A stretch of 8,937 bases of DNA from Candidatus Eiseniibacteriota bacterium (GTDB taxonomy: Bacteria; Joyebacterota; Joyebacteria; Joyebacterales; Joyebacteraceae). The notes under the pieces are model-generated. The model ran no database searches and was not told where the DNA came from. It saw only the letters and a program-made list of their open reading frames with translations. The position numbers and the translations under genes are program-made. Shown in pieces: positions 1-5,343 of this stretch (position 1 is the first letter of the stretch; every line of letters starts with the position of its first letter). The DNA lies in the NCBI GenBank assembly GCA_030638405.1, contig DAOWER010000037.1, positions 1 through 8,937 on the forward strand, written 5' to 3'.

Positions 1-2543
1 CGGTAGAGCCGGCTCGCGAAGAGCTGTTCCAGGACCTCGACGGCCTCGTCCGCGTCCGGCAGCCCCGAACTCAGGGCGGCCACCTGTCCTTCGAGCATCT
101 CCTGAAGCGGATGAAGCAGAGCCCCCGTTCCGTCGGTCGAGATATCCAGCAGGACATACGAGTTGTAGAGCGCGTCGACCCTGCGGTTCGCGCGGATCCC
201 GGCCTCCAGGAACGCGCGTGCGGTGCTGCAGAGGTCGGCCACCTCCCGGACATCGATGTCGGTCTTGCCCGCGAACCCTGACGAGTACACCGCGCTCCGG
301 TACTCGGAGAACGCCCGGCCCAGCTCGTCCATGAGCCGCTTCCTGTCGGGCGCTTCCAGAGGCTCTGAACCGAGGAGCTCCTCCTCGCGCCTGAGAACCT
401 CCGACACCTGTCGGAACCAGCCCGCTACCTCTGTCGAGACGGGCACGCTCTCCCCCACGGCGTGCGCGACGAGCTCCTCGAGAAACGCGACGTAGCGCCT
501 CAGGTAGCAGAGCGTGACGACGGAGACGCCGTTCCCCACAAGAGCGTTGTTCGCGTCGTTCCACTCGGGCCTCTGGGTGTTCAACCAGATCCCGCCGTCG
601 GGAGCGAGATTCGAGAGCTTGGAGAGAAGCGGGACCAGCAGCTTCTCGAGCAGGTTGACATGGTAGACAGACCCGTCCGGGCCGGGAAGAAGCCTGCCGT
701 CGCTCCCCAGAGCGCCGACACGTTCGTCGATGTCCGCCGCGAGCGCCGCATCGAAGACGATGGTCGAGCACGGGTCATCCAGGATCTCATCGTATGGTCT
801 GATGCGATACGGAACGTCCGCGTAGCTGAATATCTCGCGCCTGAGCATCCCCTCGAGTTCGCCGGGCATGTACCGCGTCATGGACTCGAGGAGCTTCAGG
901 AGATAGATGATCTGATGGTCGCCCCAGTATCCGATGTGACTCCACGGATCGTCGGGGTCGGGCGTCTCCCAATCCACGCCGTCACGCGTCACGCGGTACG
1001 GGTTGAACCCATCCACGGTCGAGGCGTTGACGAACTTGGCGACGACGTTCGGGAGAAACCCCGGAAAAGACACGCAGAGTGCCTCCCAGTTCTGGAAGAT
1101 GTCCCGCCAGTTGCCCTCGTATCGGAGCGCCCTGCCGCCGTCGCGATCGCGGACATGGATGGAGAAGCGGTTCCACGGACGGCTGGGGTCGCCGTGACGC
1201 CTACCGAAGTAGAGCGGCAGGTACTCGAGACAGAGCCTCTCGAGATCGACATCGTCCGCCTCCCGGGCGGCGGCCAGCAGTTCGGTCACCGTCACCGACT
1301 CGGGCAGTGACTCGAAGAATGCCTTGCGTCGTTCGGCGGTACGGCGGTTCCTCGTTCGGACGAAGTCCTCGAGGTCCGCCGTCGGGACATCGTAGTTTTG
1401 AGCGAACACTCCTCCTCTCATGTTGTTGAAGAGGACGTTCGCGAAGTGGTGGACCGTCGCGTTCTCGCTCCCGGTCATCTGTATGCCGTCGGCGCTGCCC
1501 ACGTTCCGGGTCAGGTTATCCCCGGCACGGCGCAGGCTCTCCTCCACCTCCCAGTAGAGGTCGTCGCCGGCCAGGATGCGCTTGCGGAGCGCGGCTATCT
1601 GGACGTGGCTGCGCCCGGCGTCCGCCACGATGTGCCACTGCGAATAGTCCCCCGGCCCAAGGTCGAGAGAGCTCGTCACAAGGTAGTTGCCGCGGCGCCC
1701 GTTCAGCACGGCGTCAGGCGTCGGGGTCTCCCCGCTTCCGAACGTCTCAACGGCCTCGCCCGCCAGGTGAACCGTGAAGTCCGTAAGACCTACGCACCAG
1801 ACGGTGTTCGCGCGAAGCACCTCCACGGCCTCCGGCCTGTCGCTTATTCCCGCCGTCAGCGAGAAGATCGCCAGCATCGTCTCTGGGTCAGCCTCCGTCT
1901 TCTTGTAGGCGTCCGCGAGGTTGCTGGCGTTCTGGCAGAGAGCCTGGGGAACCCCGTGAGGCAGGACGTTCCGCAGCCCGTCGAGGATGTCGATGCTCGC
2001 CACCGACGTGCCGCGGTTCTCGAGCGTCGCCGTGCGCACCCAGCCGAACCCGTCGCTTCCGGACCAACGGTAGCGGAAGATCAACCCGAGGTCGTGGTTG
2101 ATCTCCTCGAAGACGAGCCGGTTGCCGGTGGTGCTCTTGTAGAGGTTGCGTTCGACCCGGAACTCGTCGGGCCGCCGCGAATGGAAGGGCCGCCACAGGA
2201 CGGACTGACCGTCCGCCCGTGCTACGCGAACAAGCGTGATGGGGCCGGTATGGTGGTGGCCGTCGTGCAGCTTGTCGACGGTCTCGTACGGGAAGAGGCT
2301 CCCGTCGGCGTCCACCCTCCCGGCCGTCAGCCCTCCGCCTGACGTGACGAACATCCACAGGTCGGTGTCGCTCGCAAGGGTCATCAGGAAGGGAGCCATC
2401 GCGTGGTAAGCGGAGATGCGGTAGTGCTCCTCGCCGTCGAGCAGGAGGAACCCGCCCGCCGGTGTATCCGTCCGCTTCTCGCCGACCTTGGTCACCGGCG
2501 TGGTCACGGAACCCTGATGGAAGTACAGATCGTCGTGCTTCAT
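1..2543 (-). CDS. Large GH94/GH149-type sugar phosphorylase-like protein (3' end beyond window)
   Basis: An uninterrupted minus-strand frame of 847 codons starts at ATG 2543 and runs off the left edge, so the C-terminus is missing. The N-terminal third is beta-rich (segment WRPFHSRRPDEFRVERNLYK near residue 120, then a GLIFRYRW strand), as in the super-sandwich of GH94 enzymes. The rest is helical with barrel-type motifs: NWRDIFQNWEAL (R480, D481), IGYWGDHQIIYLLKLLE (W540-Q544) and RPEWNDANNALVGNG (E660-D663). The last matches in place and form the DWND loop that carries the catalytic Asp of GH94 cellobiose phosphorylase, so D663 is the predicted general acid. There is no signal peptide, so it is probably cytoplasmic. 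Size (over 847 aa) fits the roughly 1100-aa oligoglucan phosphorylases (GH149/GH161, 1,2-beta-oligoglucan GH94) better than disaccharide enzymes. Predicted role: phosphate-dependent release of glucose 1-phosphate from imported beta-gluco-oligosaccharides. A GGAAG lies 6 nt before the ATG. The frame stays open upstream through an in-frame TTG at 2567, so a slightly longer product is possible. It could instead be an uncharacterised GH94-like family. Confidence 0.85.
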   Translation of the reverse strand, partial: MKHDDLYFHQGSVTTPVTKVGEKRTDTPAGGFLLLDGEEHYRISAYHAMAPFLMTLASDTDLWMFVTSGGGLTAGRVDADGSLFPYETVDKLHDGHHHTGPITLVRVARADGQSVLWRPFHSRRPDEFRVERNLYKSTTGNRLVFEEINHDLGLIFRYRWSGSDGFGWVRTATLENRGTSVASIDILDGLRNVLPHGVPQALCQNASNLADAYKKTEADPETMLAIFSLTAGISDRPEAVEVLRANTVWCVGLTDFTVHLAGEAVETFGSGETPTPDAVLNGRRGNYLVTSSLDLGPGDYSQWHIVADAGRSHVQIAALRKRILAGDDLYWEVEESLRRAGDNLTRNVGSADGIQMTGSENATVHHFANVLFNNMRGGVFAQNYDVPTADLEDFVRTRNRRTAERRKAFFESLPESVTVTELLAAAREADDVDLERLCLEYLPLYFGRRHGDPSRPWNRFSIHVRDRDGGRALRYEGNWRDIFQNWEALCVSFPGFLPNVVAKFVNASTVDGFNPYRVTRDGVDWETPDPDDPWSHIGYWGDHQIIYLLKLLESMTRYMPGELEGMLRREIFSYADVPYRIRPYDEILDDPCSTIVFDAALAADIDERVGALGSDGRLLPGPDGSVYHVNLLEKLLVPLLSKLSNLAPDGGIWLNTQRPEWNDANNALVGNGVSVVTLCYLRRYVAFLEELVAHAVGESVPVSTEVAGWFRQVSEVLRREEELLGSEPLEAPDRKRLMDELGRAFSEYRSAVYSSGFAGKTDIDVREVADLCSTARAFLEAGIRANRRVDALYNSYVLLDISTDGTGALLHPLQEMLEGQVAALSSGLPDADEAVEVLEQLFASRLY

Positions 2544-2584
2544 CGGCCACTTCCGCCCATAGCTCAAGGCAATCGAGAGAGAGA

Positions 2585-2623
2585 GCGCCCTGCCGGGACG
2601 TCACACTCATCCGGGCAGGGCGC
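2585..2623 (-). terminator. Strong hairpin between the two minus-strand genes (terminator or attenuator)
   Basis: Arms GCGCCCTGCCGGG (2585-2597) and CCGGGCAGGGCGC (2611-2623) form 10 consecutive GC-rich pairs plus two more after one mismatch, around a 13-nt loop. It begins 7 nt past the stop of the CBM-like gene. In the minus direction it is followed by (TC)5 rather than a clean T tract, so it may be a leaky terminator, an mRNA-stabilising 3' stem-loop or a Rho-assisted stop. The next gene starts only 42 nt beyond, with no obvious promoter between, so partial read-through is the likely way the phosphorylase-like gene is expressed. Confidence 0.55.
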
Positions 2624-2629
2624 TGCAGC

Positions 2630-4036
2630 TTACTTCAACAGAACCATGCTGCGAGAAGCCTGTCCGTCCGGAGAGCGCAGCAGGTACCAGTACGTGCCCG
2701 ACGCTGCGATGCTGCCGCCGTCGGTCCGCCCGTCCCAGGTGATCGTGTGAGGCCCGGCGCCAAGCTCGCCGCTGTGCAGCGTCGCAACGCGCTGGCCCGC
2801 TATGTTGTAGACCACGACCTCCACCTCTCCTCGCTTCGGAAGCTCGAAGGCTATCTTCGTCGTCGGGTTGAAGGGGTTGGGCGCGTTCTGATGGAGCCTT
2901 GGAGCCGCCACCGCGCCGTCCGAGACTCCGACCGTGCTGATGTCGAAAAGCCCGATGTCGTCGACCCACGCCGCTCCCTGCTCGTCGGGCGTCGGCTGGA
3001 CGAAGAGCAGATACGCTGCCACCGAGTCCGTTCCGGCGGGCGCCTCAGCCATCACCGCGTGCTTCGACCAGTTCCCGAGGATGGCAGTATCATCGAGGAT
3101 GACCTCAGTGGCCGACCCGATCGAATCCCCAGCAGCGTCCTTGAACAGCAGGCTCGCCACGACGACGTTCCCGTTGCCGGGCTGGATGGGACTCTCCACG
3201 CACGACGTCATCACGTGCGCGCTCATCTTCCAGATGCTGCCCGGAGTCGCCGGGAACTGCTGGAAGAGGCCCGAACTGAGACCCGCTACGAACGTCCCGT
3301 ACAGCTTAGCGCTGCCTGTCGGCGTGTGCTGAGCCCAGGCGCGACCGTCGTAGTACGCGTTGCCGAAAGCGGTCCACCCCAGAAGGTCGGTATCGAAGCT
3401 CGGGTTCGCGAGGATGTTCGGCTCTACCACGGGTGCCTTCTCAACGAACGACGTATCGTCGATGAACACCGAGCCCTCGTCGCAGCCGGGCTGCAGGAAC
3501 AGGAACATCGGCTGCACGCTGACTGCGCCAACGGGCACGGGGGCCGTTACTGAGAAGTGCAACCACGCGTCGCGCGGAGTGCTCCAGTCGCCGATGACAA
3601 GCTCGTTCGACGAGATCTCACCGCCGCCGGCGTTGAAGAACACGATCTTCGCCAGGAGCCGGTTCCCGAGACACGTATCGAATCCGGGGATCGTGTCCGT
3701 GATCGACACGAACGTGTATCCGCTGAACTCGTATTCGGTGCCCGGCGTCGGGGTGAACGCCTGGAAGAAGCCGCCGACGTCGAAGTGCGGGATTGGGCAA
3801 CCGTTGAACTCACCGTAGATCTTCGCTGCTGCCACACCGGTGCGATAGATGTCGTCGTCGGCGGGCGTCGAGATGTTCGGACCGGTACCAAACGTCGTCC
3901 ACCCGTCGTAGCTGCCACCGCCGTCCTCGAACCCGGGGTTCACAAGCATGTTGGCCTGTGCAGGCGCGTGAGTCCCGAGAACGAGCGCCACCGCGACCAT
4001 CATGCCCAGGATCACCATCATGCGTGAGCGCTTCAT
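2630..4036 (-). CDS. Secreted protein with two tandem CBM4/9-like modules and a FlgD/T9SS-like C-terminal domain
   Basis: The product has 468 aa. Start ATG 4036 is chosen because a near-perfect Shine-Dalgarno (GGAGGAGGG) lies just upstream and the protein then opens with a classic signal peptide (MKRSR, hydrophobic core, APAQA cleavage near residue 28). The frame is open upstream to 4165, but that extension is non-coding leader. Residues 29-205 and 206-367 are two copies of one module: each begins N(M/I)LxNPxF, has a GW near residue 17, an AK(I/L)YG strand, FFQAF/LFQQF followed by TPG, and ends in (F/V)(I/D)DxxxF/L. This is the pattern of carbohydrate-binding sandwich domains of the CBM4/9 type. 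Residues about 383-468 are a FlgD-like Ig / T9SS type A-like sorting domain (NAPNPFNPTTKIAF, VYNIAGQRVATL, WDGRTDGG, SGTYWYLL, SMVLLK). No catalytic domain is seen. It is probably a surface-displayed or secreted glycan-binding protein, the first gene of the minus unit, preceded by a leader of about 235 nt. Confidence 0.88.
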   Translation of the reverse strand: MKRSRMMVILGMMVAVALVLGTHAPAQANMLVNPGFEDGGGSYDGWTTFGTGPNISTPADDDIYRTGVAAAKIYGEFNGCPIPHFDVGGFFQAFTPTPGTEYEFSGYTFVSITDTIPGFDTCLGNRLLAKIVFFNAGGGEISSNELVIGDWSTPRDAWLHFSVTAPVPVGAVSVQPMFLFLQPGCDEGSVFIDDTSFVEKAPVVEPNILANPSFDTDLLGWTAFGNAYYDGRAWAQHTPTGSAKLYGTFVAGLSSGLFQQFPATPGSIWKMSAHVMTSCVESPIQPGNGNVVVASLLFKDAAGDSIGSATEVILDDTAILGNWSKHAVMAEAPAGTDSVAAYLLFVQPTPDEQGAAWVDDIGLFDISTVGVSDGAVAAPRLHQNAPNPFNPTTKIAFELPKRGEVEVVVYNIAGQRVATLHSGELGAGPHTITWDGRTDGGSIAASGTYWYLLRSPDGQASRSMVLLK

Positions 4037-4052
4037 TACCACCCTCCTCCGT

Positions 4053-4072
4053 GTCTGCCCGGGGCAGCAGAC
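4053..4072 (-). promoter_or_regulatory. Small hairpin just upstream of the CBM-like gene's ribosome binding site
   Basis: Six-bp perfect arms GTCTGC and GCAGAC enclose an 8-nt loop (TGCCCCGG on the minus strand). On the minus transcript the stem ends about 4 nt before the GGAGGAGGG Shine-Dalgarno of the secreted protein. It could insulate the ribosome binding site or take part in alternative pairing with the upstream GGTGTGCC segment (around 4157-4164), which can pair with GGGCAGACAC. A regulatory role is inference only. Confidence 0.35.
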
Positions 4073-4073
4073 G

Positions 4074-4195
4074 CCGCCCCGCCGTTCATCGACCGGTTCC
4101 CTGCTATTCTGTTCGGGCCTTGCTGCCTTCCGGCCCGTTCTTCCTGCAACGAGCTGATGGCACACCTCACCTCAGACGTGGCCCCCCTGGACGAG
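4074..4195 (-). ncRNA. Candidate structured RNA with an SRP-RNA-like (4.5S) tip motif; ends approximate
   Basis: On the minus strand, 4137 down to 4114 reads CGGGCC, then GGAAGGCAGCAA, then GGCCCG. GGCCGGAAGGCAGCAAGG is the hallmark of bacterial signal recognition particle RNA domain IV: a GGAA tetraloop closed by GCC/GGC, followed by the invariant AGCA of the symmetric loop. A canonical SRP tip would have a 5' half such as GGGCC-AGG-GCC. Here one AGGGCC unit is absent, so the outer CGGGCC pairs directly with GGCCCG and leaves a 12-nt loop. Flanking GAAC/GAACAG segments also resemble SRP asymmetric-loop sequences, but long outer helices are only weakly supported by eye (for example GCCATC with GATGAACGGC). 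It lies in the leader of the CBM-like gene, downstream of a TATAAT box. It could be a divergent or degenerate ffs gene, an assembly-collapsed one, or a leader hairpin with a coincidental match. Confidence 0.35.
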
Positions 4196-4259
4196 GCCCC
4201 TCCTTCGCCCGTGACCTCGCCTTCCTGTTCCGCTAGAATGGGCCCGCCTTCGATATCCC

Positions 4260-4287
4260 TTGACATCACAGTAGAGTATTATACACT
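4260..4287 (+). promoter_or_regulatory. Sigma-70-like promoter for the ABC/GH1/glycosidase operon
   Basis: A perfect -35 box TTGACA (4260-4265) is followed, after 16 bp, by TACACT (4282-4287), which matches four of six -10 consensus positions. Predicted transcription start is about 4294, giving a leader of about 50 nt before the GTG start of the ABC ATPase gene. The AT-rich stretch here stands out sharply from the GC-rich surroundings. A 17-bp palindrome covers the predicted start site, so repression by a bound regulator is plausible. Confidence 0.55.
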
Positions 4288-4306
4288 ATGTTCGGGCACC
4301 GAACAA
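4278..4306 (-). promoter_or_regulatory. Sigma-70-like promoter for the leftward transcript (leader plus CBM-like gene)
   Basis: On the minus strand a perfect TATAAT (complement of 4278-4283) has TTGTTC (complement of 4301-4306; three of six -35 matches) 17 bp upstream. Predicted start is about 4271, leaving about 235 nt of leader before ATG 4036. Its -10 overlaps the -10 of the rightward promoter, so the two probably cannot be occupied by polymerase at once. The palindrome at 4289-4305 fills its spacer and -35 box. Confidence 0.55.
4289..4305. promoter_or_regulatory. 17-bp perfect palindrome, candidate operator between divergent promoters
   Basis: TGTTCGG-GCA-CCGAACA has 7-bp perfect arms around a 3-bp centre. 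It sits on the predicted start site of the rightward promoter and inside the -35/spacer of the leftward one, the classic placement for a repressor controlling both transcripts. The regulator is not encoded in the window. The size and symmetry suit a dimeric helix-turn-helix protein, but no specific family can be assigned. Confidence 0.5.
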
Positions 4307-4343
4307 AGCCTTTTCTGGACCCCAGCCGAACCTGGAGAACGAC

Positions 4344-5339
4344 GTGAGAAGCCCGGATTCGCCGCTTCTGGAGGTGGCCGGCCTGTCGAAGACCTTCGTC
4401 TCGAGAGGCCTCTTCCGAGCGTCGCGCCCCATAGTCGCGGTGGAGGATGTCTCGTTCACGGTCGACCGCGGGGAGGCGGTCGCGTTGGTCGGCGAGTCCG
4501 GAAGCGGGAAGAGCACGGTCGCCCGCATCCTCCTCCGGCTTGAGCGCCCGGACGCGGGGAGCATTCTCCTGGACAAGGAGGACATCCTCGCACTGGAGCC
4601 ACGCCGCGCCTCCCTCTCCTATCGTCGCCGAGTTCAGATGGTGTTCCAGGACCCGTTCGGGTCGCTCAACAGCACGCACGACGTCGCCCATCATCTCGTT
4701 CGTCCGCTGCTGCGTCACAGGCGCGCCGCGAAGGAGGATGTCTACGGCAGGGCCATTGATCTGCTTCGCACCGTCGGACTCGAACCCGCCGAGGAGTTCA
4801 TCTCGCGCAGGCCCTACGAGTTGTCGGGCGGTCAGCGACAGCGCGTCGCCATCGCACGCGCGCTCGCCGTTGACCCGGACCTCCTCATTGCCGATGAGCC
4901 GACGTCGATGCTGGACGTTTCGATCCGGATGGACATACTCACTCTGCTCACGCGGCTCAAGACCGAGCGCCGCCTCGCAATGCTCCTCATCACCCACGAC
5001 CTCGCGTCGGCTCGCTATCTTGCCGACCGCGTGCTCGTCCTGTTCCGAGGACGTATCGTCGAGGGCGGCCCGGCCGATGAACTCGTCGAGTCGCCGGCGC
5101 ACCCGTACACACGCGCACTCCTCGCGTCCATAGCGGACGTCGGGGAGCTGGGAACCGAGCCGCAGCAGGTTGAGGGAGAGGTTGAAAAGGAACTCCCGGA
5201 GGCACCTGACGTGGGATGCCCCTTCGCCCCACGCTGCTCCGATGCGATGGACGTCTGCTGGGAGATGGACCCGTCGTACCGGTCGCTGGGGCCCCGGCGC
5301 GTGCGGTGCCATCTCTACCCCGAGAAACCGGAGGAATGA
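4344..5339 (+). CDS. ABC transporter ATP-binding protein, oligopeptide/dipeptide (OppF/DppF) family
   Basis: The product has 331 aa and is the ATPase of an Opp/Dpp-type importer at the inner face of the cytoplasmic membrane. Visible motifs: Walker A GESGSGKST (50-58, K56), Q-loop MVFQDPFGSLN (about residues 99-109), signature LSGGQRQRVAIARAL (from 160), Walker B LLIADEP (D184, E185), D-loop SMLD (188-191; most relatives have SALD) and switch H218 in ITHDL. The C-terminal tail has the family-specific Cys cluster CPFAPRC...C...C (C292, C298, C305, C322) that marks oligopeptide-class ATPases. The start is GTG 4344, with GGAGA 5 nt upstream. It is the first gene of the plus operon and ends 4 nt before the GH1 start. 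Opp-family importers carry cello- and laminari-oligosaccharides as well as peptides in several bacteria and archaea, and linkage to a beta-glucosidase favours a sugar substrate here (inference). Permeases, binding protein and the partner ATPase (OppD) are not in the window. Confidence 0.93.
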   Translation: MRSPDSPLLEVAGLSKTFVSRGLFRASRPIVAVEDVSFTVDRGEAVALVGESGSGKSTVARILLRLERPDAGSILLDKEDILALEPRRASLSYRRRVQMVFQDPFGSLNSTHDVAHHLVRPLLRHRRAAKEDVYGRAIDLLRTVGLEPAEEFISRRPYELSGGQRQRVAIARALAVDPDLLIADEPTSMLDVSIRMDILTLLTRLKTERRLAMLLITHDLASARYLADRVLVLFRGRIVEGGPADELVESPAHPYTRALLASIADVGELGTEPQQVEGEVEKELPEAPDVGCPFAPRCSDAMDVCWEMDPSYRSLGPRRVRCHLYPEKPEE

Positions 5340-5343
5340 CCCC

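Larger units (their letters stand above)
4037..4343. other. Divergent intergenic control region (307 bp)
   Basis: No convincing gene lies in this gap. It holds two overlapping outward-facing promoters in its right third (4260-4306), a palindrome over them (4289-4305), a long leader for the minus-strand gene with an SRP-like hairpin (4114-4137) and a smaller hairpin next to the ribosome binding site (4053-4072). A 77-codon minus frame (4036-4269) crosses it, but its composition and overlap with the next gene's start make it a chance ORF. Confidence 0.7.

Noticed and set aside
2198..2214. Inverted repeat GGACGG-ACTGA-CCGTCC
   Set aside because: It lies in the middle of the phosphorylase-like coding region, and short GC arms like this are expected by chance in such DNA.
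462..2342. Long plus-strand ORFs (462-1310 and 1398-2342)
   Set aside because: They mirror the phosphorylase-like gene, whose minus frame is open for 847 codons and carries recognisable motifs.
1888..2610. A 240-codon minus ORF in another frame
   Set aside because: It overlaps the phosphorylase-like coding frame out of phase and its product is Arg/Pro/His-rich without motifs.
2462..3553. A 363-codon plus-strand ORF
   Set aside because: It is antisense to the CBM-like secreted protein, which has a signal peptide, duplicated modules and a sorting domain. The plus frame has none and also crosses the intergenic hairpin.
4037..4165. N-terminal extension of the CBM-like protein to an ATG at 4165
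   Set aside because: ATG 4036 has an excellent ribosome binding site and a signal peptide begins exactly there. The extension would place 43 charged residues before the signal peptide and would translate the SRP-like hairpin's flank.
5170..5343. N-terminal extension of the GH1 gene to 5170
   Set aside because: It overlaps the last third of the ABC ATPase coding region, gives an Arg/Trp-rich peptide, and family members start at the RFPEDFLWG block. GTG 5344 has a proper Shine-Dalgarno.
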